From Spirometra erinaceieuropaei (lineage: Eukaryota; Platyhelminthes; Cestoda; Diphyllobothriidea; Diphyllobothriidae), in assembly GCA_902702965.1 (NCBI GenBank), contig CACRXP010000050.1:1490274-1554273 (forward strand): DNA of 64,000 nucleotides. Reading direction: 5' to 3'. Positions 45,699 to 58,020 of the stretch are shown in pieces. A program made the position numbers and the translations under genes. The notes beneath the pieces are model-generated. The model was not told the origin of the DNA, did not search any database, and was given only the letters and a program-made list of their open reading frames with translations. Each line of letters starts with the position of its first letter. Position 1 is the stretch's first letter.

Positions 45699-48600
45699 TG
45701 CCTAAAGCACTCTTCCTACTACCTGGGTGTCTCCTCATCCATGGGGAACTTCTGCTTTGCATTTGTTATTCTCTCGCCGCAAAGAACGACAATTATTGGC
45801 TGTATCTACGATACCCCAAACTCCTTAGCCATTGATGATTCACAACTGTATGAAATCTTTAAATTAATTTCCGAAGCTGCCTTTGATAATAAAATAATCA
45901 CAGGGGACTTGAAACTTCCTGAAATAGACGGGATTTCAAGTATCTCTCCACCTAGATCCCAACCCTTCCAAGATATTGTCCATTTTTCTAACTGGTCTCA
46001 ACTGGTTCGCTATCCAACAAGAGATAATCACATTTTAGATCTGATCTATACCAATGACATTGCCCCTATTTTGTTGCTTTCAAAAAGGACCTCTTTGACA
46101 GGGACTAGGTATTAATTCATTGTTGCATACTGCTCGCCTTTTTAAGAAAGACCAGTACCGTTCGGACTTACCTAAACTACGATTGCGTAGATAAGGACTT
46201 AATAAATAACTACGCTAGATGATTGGATTGGTGTGGCTTTCTCTCTTTTAGCGATGCAACCATTCTTTGTGATGTCATGTTCATGTCTAATTCTTCAGAT
46301 TCCCTAGTCCCTTACTTTCTTCGCAACAGGCTAAGAATGTTGAGACGGCAGCTGCGTAACCTATCCACTAGTTCCTTTTCCGTTCAGCTTAGAATTACGG
46401 AGATTTTTGAAATGGCCTCAAGGATGCGCCAAGCGCGCGACAGGCAAAGAGAATCACTTGCCCTCAGTGATTCGAACCCTGGCAAATCCGTCGTTAACAT
46501 CTTCCGTCATCGGTCCCCTCTAAGCGTGGTCACGAACTTCCACCCCTGCTAAATGATAAGAAAATCTTCCTAATCGATGACACTGACAAGGCGGGGTTGT
46601 TTAGTGCTTTCTTTCCAAAACACCTTAATACTGAGTCCGAACCACTTCCTCTCTCTCGTTTACTTTCAAATAGGACACTGAGTACAATCGATGTCTCCTC
46701 AAATCTCATTAAGAAACATATGAGTCATTTGAAGAACTCACACTGCTCAGGAACGGACGGGATTCCAAATTCGATTATTAAACAGGGATTCAACCTTCAC
46801 ACGTTGCTTAGTAATTTATTCTCGGTTGATATTTTAGAAGAATTCTTTCCTGAATCATGGAAAACATCAATTACCATTCCCGTCTTCAGGTCTGGTTCTC
46901 GGTTCGATGTTAATAATTATCGGGGCGTGCACAAAACAACGTCTTTAGCAAAACTTCCTGAAAGGATAATTTTCAATGAAATTATTGACCACTGTATGGG
47001 TAATGGGCCTCTGAACTCTAGTTAGCATGGATGTTTGCCTGAACTATCCTACGGAACTCGCCACTTGACATTTCTTGATCTAATCACTTCTCTGCGTAAT
47101 AAACGGCAGTCAGTGGTAGTTATTTACTTGGATCTTAGCAAAGCCTTTGACAAGGTGCCCCGTAAATGTCTTTTAGTAAAATTGGAAGGTCTCGGCATCC
47201 GGCCTCCTCTACTCGACTTCATCAGGTCCTATCTATACAACCAGTATCAGAAAATCATGGTCGGTAATAGCTACTGGATGCCTCACTCGATCACAAGTGG
47301 CGTACTTCAAGGTACAGTCCTGGGTCCGCTACTCTTCCTTCTGTACATCAATGATAATTCAACTGAACTCAGAAATTCGCAAACATTTATTTATGCCAAT
47401 GACCTCAAGTGTGTTTACTCATACTCTAAGGACACCGCAAACGTTTGTGTTGAAAAAATTAATGCCGACCTACTACGCTTAAGCAGATGGGATTCGACAT
47501 GGCAGATGGAATTTTTATCATCCAAGTGTAGGTTCATGTCTTCTGGTCGCGCAAAAACTTCCTAGACCCATAATTTTTCAGAATAACCCTCTCTCAGAAT
47601 GCCTCACCATAAAGGACCTAGGTCTAAGTTATACAAATAGGATTGCTTTATCACCTCATGCAGACAGAATCTGTGCCAAAGCCGCGCATATATGTGGATT
47701 CATATCGCATAATTTTTTCCTTCCGGAAATGAGGCTAACACATTATCAAATGTTTGTTCTTCCAGTCCTCAAATACTGCTGTTCTATCTTTGGGTTAATG
47801 AACGCCTGCGACCGTTATAAGATCGAAAATGTTCAGAGGGTTTTAACCCGGAAACTGTTCTCTCAAGTCGCATCCGGTACTTATTATATTCACAGATGTT
47901 AGCTGGCGAACATTAAGTTTTGTGGGTTAGACTACTCGAAGCTGGCCTTTGCTTCCTTCTTCGCATTAACTCTAGATCAAATCTTCCGCTCATTTACACA
48001 TTTACTCCGAGAGATTGGCATTATGCCACGCGCAATTCCTCCATGGTGATTCCACCGTCTCTTCGCACAACATCTAAGCACTCCCTCTTTTTTGCTTCCA
48101 AATATGCCATCCTTTGGAATAATCTTTTGCCAGAAATTAGGTCATCGCCTAAGTTACTGGTATTTAAGTCGAAATTACGCAAACACCTTACACCGGAAAA
48201 GTATAAATGCACTTTTAACGGTCCCATCCTCGAACATTCAGCTTCTTGACTTCGAGAAGGGTCTTCCTGGGATTAAGTGGTAGATCAAGTGGGAACCCTC
48301 AATTATATCATTAGAAATCCTGTTTTGAATTGGTTTCTAAATCCGCTGCTATCACGTTTCCCCCATTGCGACGATTTTTGCCGTTCTTGATGTCATCTCA
48401 TTTCGACCTCAAGCAGTCTGTCGACGTTCACGGCGGAACCCTCAGTATTCGCCGTTTACTAGTAGTTTTGTCTTACCTCCCTTGCCGCATCCTCGGCTGA
48501 ACTCGAAGCGGACTGTGGCCGATCGCATCTGGATTTCTCTCATCTGGCCCTTTGGCGCGAATAGTTTCGTCCGCCGTATCAATTATATTCCGATGATGTC

Positions 48601-48990
48601 CGTTTTCAATCCATTATACAATAACGCATGCAGGCAGTCCTGTCGGACCCGCGTACGTACCCCTCAAGGCTGACATTTATTTCTGCCTGACGATGTCCGA
48701 CCATAATCCGTTATACACCGCCACATGCAGGCCAGTCCTACCCGCTTTTTTGTGTTATTATTAGCGAGGGTTTTTCTCCTGTAAAATTATTCCAATCATT
48801 TTCAAATTCTTAAGTGGAGTTTTTTTCACTGCTTGCTCATCATTTTTCTTAACAAACTACAGATTCAGAAACTATAAATTGCATTTTGTACAGATTCTGT
48901 ATACCTCGTCTAAAATTCATATGTAAATTCATTTTTACTTGCTTTGATGGGACCCCGACGGGTGTTTAATAAAAATTATTTATTTATTTA
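45330..48990 (+). pseudogene. CR1-like non-LTR retrotransposon, nearly full length, inactive
   Basis: Endonuclease remains: LNARSVVNQIAKSEPLLSKW (frame-shifted, about 45500), then the frame 45741-46115 with IITGDLKLPEIDGISS (the catalytic GDFN is GDLK) and RYPTRDNHILDLIYTNDIAP. RT: 46597-47025 with HCSGTDGIPNSIIKQGF, and 47035-47565 with VIYLDLSKAFDKVPRKCL (motif A), SGVLQGTVLGPLLFLLYIND and TFIYANDLKC, where FADD has become YAND. The C-terminal part resumes at 47920-48249 (LFFASKYAILWNNLLPEIRS). A 3' UTR of about 740 bp follows with one diverged 163 bp-type unit (about 48440-48560), ending CCGACGGGTGTTTAATAAAA and a TATT-rich tail at 48990. Two aspartate losses and multiple breaks make it dead. 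Confidence 0.9.
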
Positions 48991-49269
48991 GAACTGGTGG
49001 GTGGTTTTGGGGCTCCGTCATATCAACAAAGGCTGATACAGTTCGATTTTCTCCTCCTATTCTATAGGCAAATGGGGCGCAACCTGTTGTGGACATTCCG
49101 CATTATCAGCAGGCATGAGTGTTTACTGAAACTGAAGATTTCTTTGAGTTTACAAAAGCGAGTTACCTGCGCGGTCATCCATATGAGCTCAAACGCGAAC
49201 GTACGCACCTAGATCAACGGAGGTTTTCTATCAGTCAGCGGGTATTTTGACCTTACAACTCACGCCCAA
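48991..49269. other. Short spacer, nothing recognised
   Basis: A plus-strand frame of 71 codons at 48997-49212 has no recognisable content. Confidence 0.4.
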
Positions 49270-49880
49270 GTGAAGTAATGGTATCTGATACCATGGTTGT
49301 ATTCAAAATGCAATAGGATCGTTTGACTTTAGAAAACGACAACTCACTCTACGATCACCTACAGCCTGTCATGAACTTTATTTCCTGATTTTCTTCCCTG
49401 TGTGACGCATCCCTGCACGTTTGATGTATACTGTTTCCGAAAACTGAACAAATAAATGCATATTGTGCTGACCGTATATATTTGCATTTGTGATCTCAAC
49501 CGTACATGAAAAGGATCATCTGGCGCTCGGCCCATAGCCTTCAAAAAACTGTAGGTGGCCAGATTTCAGTCTCACGTAGTTATATATTTTCTAAATGTTA
49601 AAAAACTGGCATCCCAATAAGTTTAATTAGAGAGATGGAACTGTTTGTGAAACTGTAAATTTTATTCTGTAAATTTTCGAGACCGGTCCCCCAGCTCGTC
49701 TTCAGACAATGAGTGTGAAAAACAATTAACTACTAAAGTGAATCTAACGAAGGATTTCATGACTGTTTAAAGTCTGTGCCAATAAATATTTTGCTGACAC
49801 CACTTCAATAACATACCGTTTTTAACAGGGCCATCAATAATTTTACCCATTACCCTAAGTATGGTATAATATATTGCATC
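49270..49880 (+). pseudogene. 3' end of a non-LTR retrotransposon with an inserted fragment
   Basis: VSDTMVVFKMQ near 49280 corresponds to SDTIAVFKRQ at 21664, and the following UTR is alignable by eye. The tail block (ACAGGGCCATCAATAATTTT then CCATTACCCTAAG) matches 22015-22060. Between them, at about 49600-49760, lies a segment absent from the other copy, which carries the hammerhead-like sequence on the minus strand. Confidence 0.55.
49660..49712 (-). ncRNA. Hammerhead-ribozyme-like sequence
   Basis: On the minus strand: TGT, CTGAAGA (a perfect CUGANGA core), helix II GAG-CUGG ... CCGG-U-CUC with a GGGA-type loop, then GAA, the palindrome AATT (helix III, or a dimer interface) and T as the cleavage-site base, followed by ACAG. 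TGT pairs with ACA to begin helix I. Every invariant core position is present, making this the most complete hammerhead candidate in the window. It is probably part of a Penelope-type terminal repeat. Confidence 0.65.
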
Positions 49881-50464
49881 TAAGTCGGTTTGGAAATGGG
49901 CCATGATCAGTTTTATTTCGTCCAATTCGTTGGATAAGCCTTGCGCATTTCTGTACATATCTATCGTATTATTTGGTTCTGTCGACTTTCGCAAGTTGTC
50001 CGCTAGTGCTTTCACTTGATGACTGCTGTTGGATATTTCCATGACATATCCAGTCCGCTGTCCGATTCTAGATCTATAGGGGTTTGGTGGAACTGAACAC
50101 CGGCACATCCGCTGTTAATTTCACTAGATGATTCCGCAAGAACGAGCGTCCTGTCTTTACGGTTTGACTGCCCGCTATTTCGCTCTCACTCCGACATTTT
50201 CTCCATTATGTTACCAGTGTCCTCATTTTCACCCGACCGAGTGCAGGGTAATCCGGCTAAAAAAACAATCCACTATTATTTTCTCATGGCTAAGAATTAC
50301 GCAACAATATTACATCTGTATGCTACTTGCCTCTCAACACGACTTTCAGCGGTCTAGGTCGCACCCTCTCCTCGCTGTTTCTAATTAAAGGCTCCAAACG
50401 GAAGATCTTTTGAATTTCGACCGCCTCACCGGGATTTTGCCTGCTATTCGACAGTTCGTCCGTC

Positions 50465-50830
50465 GATTTCGACGATGACCACCGTGTGCCCCACAGACTG
50501 CATTGTGGGAGCAGGGACGGTGACTTACGCAGGGGTTTATAGTGCCAGTAGACTTGCGTAGCATCTACCTACACTCTCTCCTCCTCCCCCGCCTGGGCCC
50601 GGTGTCAAGACAGAGTCAAGAAGACCGGAGACGGGGGAGGCCGCAGGTGGATGGCTCGGACGGGTCTTCGCCTTGGCGCTCCACTCCGCACCCCTGGTCC
50701 ACACACCAAGACCAGGATTTTGACCACAAAACAATGGGGTGGAGGCAGTGGTCCAGTTGTGCGACGAATGCCGACAACAGGGTCCGCCAGCGCACCCCGG
50801 GAATGTTGGCATTTGTTATTGCGCACAGAT
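50465..50830 (-). repeat. GC-rich repeat R3, copy 2 (inverted)
   Basis: Reverse complement of the blocks at 15418-15590 and 60330-60625, including GTGTGGACCAGGGG, CGTCCGAGCCATCCACCTGC, TGACACCGGGCCCAGGCGG and GGGGCACACGGTGG. The open minus-strand frame at 50605-51000 lies across it and is probably a by-product of GC content. On the far side, 50830-51300, no further match to the other copies was seen. Confidence 0.9.
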
Positions 50831-51500
50831 AACGCCTGCCAAAGTCCGATGTGGCCCCCGTGTTGGTCCAGCGCATCTAACACGTGGCCCATTTGGAGGG
50901 CACGCCTGCTATTCAGTAACCTGTTGAATGTCACGAAATCATGTTTGACCCTCTCTTCTGGGGTCCTTCCAGGGGCCTCAGGAACCCCTTGGACTACCAC
51001 ACCATGTTATCCCTGGGAGAAAGAACTGGTGGTTTAATCCCACCTCCTTTTATTGGTGGTATGATAAGGCGCAGACCCTGGGATTACCTTTATGACTGTA
51101 TCCTGATTGCTACTAGACTGTGAGCATGGTGGTTCACTCTCAGAAGTCGCTTTGGGTCTTTCATTCCAGATCACCTCTTTTGAAACTTTTCTTGTTCAGC
51201 TAGCCTTTGACGAGCCCGTTACTGGGCTCGTGGAGTCCACATCTGCAGATGAGCTGTGCAGAGTTATGACGAGCTCCTTTGCGCATTTACTCTGTTGTTT
51301 CATATGACCTTTGCCTTATGGGGTGTGGCATATCGCTCTACTTCGACATTCTGAACTGAGGGACACTCATACGGCGTACTACTGACAGTCTTTTGTAGTA
51401 TTAGTGAATTATTTCGATTGCCCTTTGCGGATTTTTTAAGGGTAGTGAATTATCTTGTATCTTATGCAAATGGACTCTGTAGATTCCAAATTTGTCAAAC
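50831..51500. other. No gene recognised
   Basis: Possibly older repeat sequence; short frames only. Confidence 0.4.
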
Positions 51501-51815
51501 TTAGATGAACGCCAGACGTTGTTCCGTCCTCGTCCGCTTTCTCACCTTCACTTGCACTTCGACTGATTCAGATATTTGGTTTGGCGATTTCGTCCTTTGT
51601 TCTTCTTTTTTTCGCTTCCTGTGGTGCTCATTGATCTTCTCCATTTGTGTGAGATATGCGTGATCTGGCTCATGAACTTTTTCGATGTTCTTTTCAACGT
51701 GTTCAGGCGGTTTAATTTTATTGTGCTTGATAGCACTGCTATTATTTCTGCGAGAGAATCGAAGTTTCCTTCTAATCCTGGAACTCGAGCCGGGAGTCCT
51801 AGGCATCCATAACAA
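51501..51815 (-). CDS. Unrecognised basic, coiled-coil-like open frame
   Basis: A 104-codon frame rich in Lys, Arg, Glu and Gln, with stretches such as EKNIEKVHEPDHAYLTQMEK and INEHHRKRKKEEQ. The composition suggests a charged, helical, possibly nucleic-acid-binding segment. I do not recognise a family. No splice sites were resolved on either side. It could be a single exon, an ORF1-like remnant of a retroelement or chance. Confidence 0.2.
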   Translation of the reverse strand: MLWMPRTPGSSSRIRRKLRFSRRNNSSAIKHNKIKPPEHVEKNIEKVHEPDHAYLTQMEKINEHHRKRKKEEQRTKSPNQISESVEVQVKVRKRTRTEQRLAFI

Positions 51816-52025
51816 CGTGCCTGCGCTTCATTGCCTAGCTCATTTTCGTTCGATTTTTGTAGCGAACGGAGTTCTTATGCTTTAACTGTTAGTGTTTCGT
51901 CCCTCGTGTTTGAACGCGAATCAAGAGTTTCCGGTAAGTTTTGGTCATAAGGGACAGAAAACGCTTCGTAGAAGTGGAATAGATCATTATTTTCAGAGAA
52001 TAGACAGCTTTCGAGTTCTGGCTGC

Positions 52026-52100
52026 GCAGACCTGGCCGAGTGGCTAGGAGTGCTGCTTGCCGGCCGAGAGGTCGTGAGTTCGAAACCTATCTGCGACGTC
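52026..52100 (+). tRNA. tRNA-like sequence (A and B box), probably a pseudogene or SINE head
   Basis: TGGCCGAGTGG at about 52032 matches the A box of serine/leucine-type tRNAs, and GAGTTCGAAACC at about 52077 is close to the B box GGTTCGANTCC. The ends GCAGA and TCTGC can pair as an acceptor stem. The D stem and anticodon stem do not pair properly, so I do not call a functional tRNA or an anticodon. Confidence 0.4.
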
Positions 52101-53785
52101 AAAATCTTTTGTGCATTACGATCGTGAACGTTTGCATTTCCCATACCCTCGAGATCTCTAGAGACTGCATTAATTTACCAGTCGGCGGCTTAGACGTACA
52201 AGTAGTAATTTCTCTAAACGGAAAAAGGTTCCTTTCCAAATGGGATTCAGTACAAAAACTCATTTTAAAGCTATGGTTTACTTAGCCTTCAAAGATAGTA
52301 CGTTTGTATGATTATGCTGTCCGCTGATTTCCGACTTCTTCACTGGTAAGAGACTGACTCTGGGAGCAAAAATGAAGTCGGTTTTGCTTGTCATCCGAAG
52401 CAAACGGAATCAGCTACGCCTTTAAGCTTCCGGTTACGATTTCCTCTGAGCCACTATGGAGGACGAAGATATGGCCGTATTTGCAAGTTGAATCCTGCAA
52501 AAGAAGGACAATATTTGATCCACACATGGTTTATTTCAACAAGGCGTTACTTCACACAGAAAGCAACTGCCGGAATCTCAAAACACTAGAAGGCGTTCAA
52601 GTTCCAAGCCGAACTCAAACGCTGCGCATTTCACAATAGTCAATTTATGGAGCAGTTTCCTATTTCGTAGTCATAGTTATTGCAGAAGTGAATGCGGCTT
52701 GACCTCCTTTAAGATTCTGTACCAGGTCCTTAACTTCCGGTCTTCAGCAACTTTGTCTCAATTTCGATTGCTCCCCTATATGAACTTCCTAAAAGAAACT
52801 CGGTTTAGACTCCGTTTTAGGTATAACTAGCGATGAGTACTGAAATGTCGAACCAAAGGAGGTCTACAAAGGAGCGACTGACAATTTTCGTCCGACTTAT
52901 TTGTGGAAATTAGCGCGTAAAATCTTGAAATAAAGCCTTTGTGATAGTCTTTGCGGTTGCCTTGATCAGTGTATGCTTATGCTATTCAGCAAACGTGGTT
53001 TTCGTAAAAGTGGCTCGCGTCATAAAAGTTTAAAGCCACTAAAAAAACCCGAAAAGAGGTATGGTAGTGGTGAAGATTTTGCGGTCCTTTCATTAAGATT
53101 AACAAAACCCTTGATACAGTTAATTTTAAATCGCTCATCGATAAGTCGAAGGCACAAAGCTTGACTGATAACGTCATATGACGCATGAAATTCTGATCCA
53201 TTCATTGTTTTGCCAGCTCAGATACTTACAAAAAGGTGTGCACCTATATATTCTATTTTTGTCGCTGTATGGCGCATCGGGTCCTACCCTCGTTGTGCCT
53301 GAGCGATATTACATCATACAAGATATGCTCATTCTCACCGATATTCTTCAAAGCCCTGCTGCATGGATCCAACTCTTCCTGAGGAACGTTAGCAGGTTAA
53401 CCAGCGTTCTTGCAATTAACCGTTTTTGTCTTGCTGCCAGGGCCAACATACAAGGCTAGACTGACTACCAAGCTTTTATCCAAGATGGCGTTGTAGGGTT
53501 AGTGTTTGGGTCAGTAACCTATTATTTTACTGTCCTAAATACCTTTCCTATAGCAGCGTCTCTGTTGCGGACGGATATGTTGGGAAGGTTACGGACAAGG
53601 TTTTGTGCACGCCTTGAATATTTCCAATCAGGTATACATAGACGAACACACTAGAAAAGGGATTAGATAAATGTAAAGGTAATTCTATGGGTAAAAAAGA
53701 CTTTGGATGTGAAACTATCGGATGATAATCTAGGCAGATTCCGTTAAAAAGGCGGACGCTGAATATAGTGCACCCAGCTGTACAG
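52101..53785. other. No gene recognised
   Basis: AT-rich, frames up to 93-103 codons without recognisable content. Confidence 0.45.
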
Positions 53786-54230
53786 GGCATGCTTAGCATG
53801 AATAAAAGGATTGGACTGCAGCCTGGCCTCTGAAGACATTTTTGAATTCTTTGGCACAACCAGCCTCCGAGGTCACCTCTTCAAACTGCGCACTCAGCAG
53901 GAAAGGCTGGATGTGCGGAGGTTCTCCTCCTCTGCCAGAGTGACCGAACAAAGGAATGCCCTCCCTCCACACTTTGTGATGTTCCCATTAATACAGGACT
54001 TCAAAAGGAACCTTGACATATTCATATTTCAAAATGATCACGAGTTATGGGCGATCGAACTCAACCCCTGAGATTCACACTCAGTTTTTCATACTACTAT
54101 GAGCATATTTGAATTATTCAAACCCAGATGTTTTCTCTGTGCGCCCCCAATTTGACGTTGCAAATAGGATACTCAAATACTCGCGGCTACTTCTCTCAAC
54201 AAACTGAACTTAACTGAACTGAACGAATCG
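53786..54230 (+). pseudogene. C-terminus and 3' tail of a non-LTR reverse transcriptase
   Basis: The frame ending at 54071 reads TSLRGHLFKLRTQQERLDVR then RVTEQRNALPPHFVMFP and QDFKRNLDIFIFQ. This is the conserved C-terminal pattern of CR1/Jockey-type RTs (S-RGHxxKL ... R-xxxRxFFxxRVxxxWNxLPxxVV ... FKxxLDxxL). About 160 bp later the sequence ends in a simple AACTGAACT-type tail, as expected for a retrotransposon 3' terminus. Everything upstream in the RT is missing. Confidence 0.75.
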
Positions 54231-54539
54231 AATTTCCGTCTGAAACAAATAAATGGCACTGCTTTGCCTTTTACAATGTTACCGTATCCAATAAATTTTG
54301 GCACAACATTTTAATAAGTTTTAATGTTCCCGCGGTTAAATTTATTTTAGGAGACCTTCAGCGTGAGCTTCGCGATTCTCTACTACGTCTTGGGTGTAAC
54401 TGTAATATCAATTTAGTCAGTAAGTCAGTGTATTTGAGGGAAATAGGCTTACGCCTTTGAACTCCCATTTTCATCTTTCAATATTCTTTCTCAGATTTCG
54501 ACTTAGATGTCGTGATCTAGGCTGCGTTATTTGCGTTTT

Positions 54540-55439
54540 TTATTATCGATGTTTACTTAAGTATGCCTGCTGGCCCCAAATCCCACAACGCAACCCACAA
54601 CGACCCGATACGTCCTGGGCTCTGCTCAGCGGGCACACCCCGGGCAACCGTCTCCACCGGCGGGCTAAACCAGGTGAGGGTATCCGTGCGTGCACCTGCA
54701 CTCGCAGTACTGCGGTCTGCGCTGGCCGGTGGATCTTCCCGTCGACATCGTCGTGACGAGGCTCTGCCTGAACCATCGCAGGAGGCCACCAGGTAAGTTC
54801 TTCCTCAGGTAAGTGCATTTGCTCTGTTTCTTCCTTTGTTTGTTGAAGTTCCGTGTCGTATGCTGCTCTTGCTGCCTGCCCTCTGTATGCTAGTCTGTCT
54901 GTTAATAGCTAGATGAAAGTCTCGATGCCTTCTGCGACTGTCTGTCTGTCAACCTATGCCTCTCTCTACTAATAGCTAGGTGTTACGATGCTTGACACTT
55001 GAATGGTGCCCTCTCACTTCTGTCTCTGACTGATGACTGTGTCTGCTTGTCGACTCTAGTTCTAAGTCCTATAGCGTTTGGTCGCGTGTATGCTCTCTCC
55101 TACTTCACTCCATCACATCACCACCAAGGTCCCAGGCTAGTCCGGGTCGTTCTCTCACTAACAAAAAGTCGTGGCCCATAGTGGAGTCCGGCAGCCGTCT
55201 GGGATAACCGGGCAGCCCTGTTCAGGGATGCGTTGCCTGCCCTCGCAAGGGGGAGGGGGCTAGAAAAGGTGCCCTAAAGATCGCTGGGAACCACGCTGTC
55301 TGTAGGCTGGCCGTGGCCGCAGACAAAAAACACACGGTCGAAACAGCCAAAACCGAAACAACAACAACAATCACTCTCTTCCTCTTCCAGCCTATTCTTC
55401 TTCTCCTACTCCTAAATTTCATCGCCGCAGTCGCCAGAC
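54540..55439 (+). other. Probable 5' region of the APE-RT retrotransposon
   Basis: GC-rich sequence leading without a break into the endonuclease coding region. It contains a 77-codon frame (54563-54796) rich in Arg, Pro and Ala, and two short related segments at about 54890-54990 that share CTAATAGCTAG and GTCTGTCTGTC-type phrases. Whether it belongs wholly to the element cannot be decided without other copies. Confidence 0.4.
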
Positions 55440-58020
55440 TGGCAGGGTGAACCCGCTCACTCTGGCAGCCTGGAATGTTCGTTCCCTTTTAGACAATCTG
55501 AGGAGCAACCGACCGGAACGGAGGACGGCGCTAGTGGCACGAGAACTGGCGCGCTACAAGGTGGACATCGCCGCACTCAGCTAGACCCGATTCTCCGAAC
55601 AAGGCCAACTGGAGGAGGTGGGTGCCGGCTACACCTTATTCTGGAGTGGTCGACCCAGGGCAGAGAGACGAGACGCGGGCCTCGCCTTCGTCATCCGGAA
55701 CGGCATCGTGGGGCGACTGCCCAGCCTGCCGCAGGGAATCAACGACCGCCTGATGAGCCTCCGTCTGCCTCTCTGCCGGGGTGAGGGCGAATTCGCCACC
55801 ATCATCAGCGCCTATGCTCCGCCTTTGACCAGCCCCGACGCCGTCAGAGACAAATTCTGCGAGGACCTGCACACCCTCTTGGCGACTGTGTCGAAGGCGG
55901 ACAAGTTGATTGTCCTTGGTGACTTCAACGCCCGCGTCGGCACAGACCATACTACCTGGAGAGGAGTGCTGGGTCACCACGGTCTCCGCGGCTCCAACGA
56001 AAATGTTCTGCTGCTTCTCCGCACCTGCGCAGAACACCGCCTCATCCTGACGGACACCTTCTTCTGTCTGCCGGAGCGAGAGAAGGCCACCTGGAGGCAT
56101 CCTCGGTCGCGCCAGTGGCACCTGCTGGACTATGTCCTCGTCCGGAGGCGAGATCAGCGGGACGTGCTGGTGACGAAGGCGATCGCGGGTGCTGACGGGT
56201 GGACCGACCATCGCCTCGTCATCTCGAAGATGCGTATTCGCCTACAGCCTCGCAGGAGACCACAAGGTAAGCGACCCCCAGGTAAGCTGAATGTTGCTTT
56301 GTTGTCTTTGCCTGCTCACCGTCTCCATTTCAGCAATGAGCTAGCTCAACGGCTAGATAACCTTCCTATCGCTGCCGCCGCCGACGACGCCGCCGATGCC
56401 GAGAACGCCTCCGTGGAGAACCGCTGGTGTCAACTGCGAGACACGGTCCAGTCGACGGCGCTCGCCGTCCTCGGTCGCGCTCCCCGCCAACACCTGAACT
56501 GGTTCGACGACAACGACGCCGCCATCTGAAATCTGCTTGCCGAGAAGAACCGCCTACACAAAGCCTACGCAGATCACCCCAATGAGAACAACAAAGCTGC
56601 TTTCTATCGCAGTCGCCGCCAACTTCAGCAACGACTGCGCGAGATGCAGGACGCCTGGACTGCTCGCAAAGCTGAGGAAATCAAAGGCTACGCAGACCGC
56701 AACGAATGGAAAAACTTCTTCTCTGCGATCAAAGCCGTCTACGGTCCACCGACGAAGGGCACTGCTCCTCTCCTCAGCGCCGACGGCAGCACTCTCCTGA
56801 CTGAGAAGACGCAAATCCTACAGCGATGGGCCGAGCATTTCCGAGGCGTCCTCAACCGCCCCTCCGTCATCTCCGACGCCGCCATAAAGCGTTTGCCGCA
56901 AGTGGAGACCAGCATGGACCTCGACCTCCCGCCATCTCTCCAGGAGACCATCAGGGCCGTGCAGCAGCTCTCCAGCGGGAAAGCACCCGGATCGGACGCA
57001 ATCCCCGCTGAAGTCTACAAGCACGGAGGTCCCCAACTGATGGATCACCTGACTGCGCTCTTCCAGAAGATGTGGCGTCAAGGCGAAGTCCCGCAATATT
57101 TCAAAGACGCAACCATCGTGCAGCTCTACAAGCGAAAAGGGAATCGCCAAGTCTGCGACAATCACCGTGGCATCTCCCTACTGAACATTGCTGGGAAGAT
57201 CTTCGCTCGCATCCTGCTCAACCGCCTCAATAACCATCTGGAACAGGGCCTTCTGCCGGAAAGCCAATGCGGCTTCCGTCGTCATCGTGGGACCACGGAT
57301 ATGATCTTCGCTGCCCGTCAACTTCAGGAGATGTGTCAGGAGATGCGGACCCACCTGTACTCTACCTTCGTGGACCTGACGAAAGCCTTCGACACGGTGA
57401 ATCGTGAAGGACTGTGGAAGATCATGCAGAAATTCGGCTGTCCGGAGCGATTCACTCAGATGGTGCGTCAGTTGCACGACGGTATGATGGCGCGAGTTAC
57501 AGACAGCGGAGCTGTCTCAGAGGCATTCGCAGTGACTAACGGAGTGAAGCAGGGATGCGTGCTGGCGCCTACCCTCTTCAGTCTTTGTTCTCTGCCATGC
57601 TGGTGGACGCCTACCGCGACGAACGCCCCGGGATCCGCATCGCCTACAGGACGGACGGTCACCTGCTGAATCAACGGCGGATGCACTTCCAATCGCGCGT
57701 ATCCACAGCCACCATGCACGAACTTCTCTTCGCTGACGACTGCGCCCTGAACACCACCTCGGAAGAGGGGATGCAACGGAGCATGGACCTGTTCTCCGCC
57801 GCCTGCGAGAACTTTGGGTTGGTCATTAACACGCAGAAGACGGTGGTGATGCACCAACCGCCACCCAACTCAGCCACAGCCCCCAACGCGCCGCCGCAAA
57901 TCAGCGTGAACGGAACCCAACTGCAAGTGGTGGAGAACTTCCCGTACCTGGGCAGTACTCTCTCCCGCAACACCAAGATTGATGACGAAGTCGCCAACAG
58001 GATCTCGAAAGCCAGTCAAG
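55440..58020 (+). pseudogene. APE endonuclease-reverse transcriptase element, nearly intact, 3' cut
   Basis: Endonuclease: LTLAAWNVRSLLDNLRSNRP at 55455, [16 protein letters not shown] (55890-55940), [18 protein letters not shown] and [13 protein letters not shown] (catalytic D, N and H kept). RT: GKAPGSDAIPAEVYKHGGPQ (56977), LYKRKGNRQVCDNHRGISLL, FVDLTKAFDTVNREGLW (motif A, 57367), GVKQGCVLAPTLFSL (57541), then MHELLFADDCAL (57714) with the catalytic FADD intact. Three lesions are visible: a TAG in place of the catalytic-region Glu after IAALS (about 55580), a TGA after DDNDAAI (56527) and a frameshift near 57580. The reading ends at DDEVANRISKASQAF where a CR1-like element was inserted. 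The missing tail, with zinc fingers, is preserved in the copy at 23345-24500. The clade (RTE-related) is inference. Confidence 0.93.

Noticed and set aside
50605..51000. 131-codon minus-strand frame and several overlapping plus-strand frames
   Set aside because: GC-rich R3 repeat. Multiple frames are open at once and the other copies do not keep them open.
55636..56211. 191-codon minus-strand frame
   Set aside because: Shadow of the APE endonuclease coding region, which has clear catalytic motifs on the plus strand.
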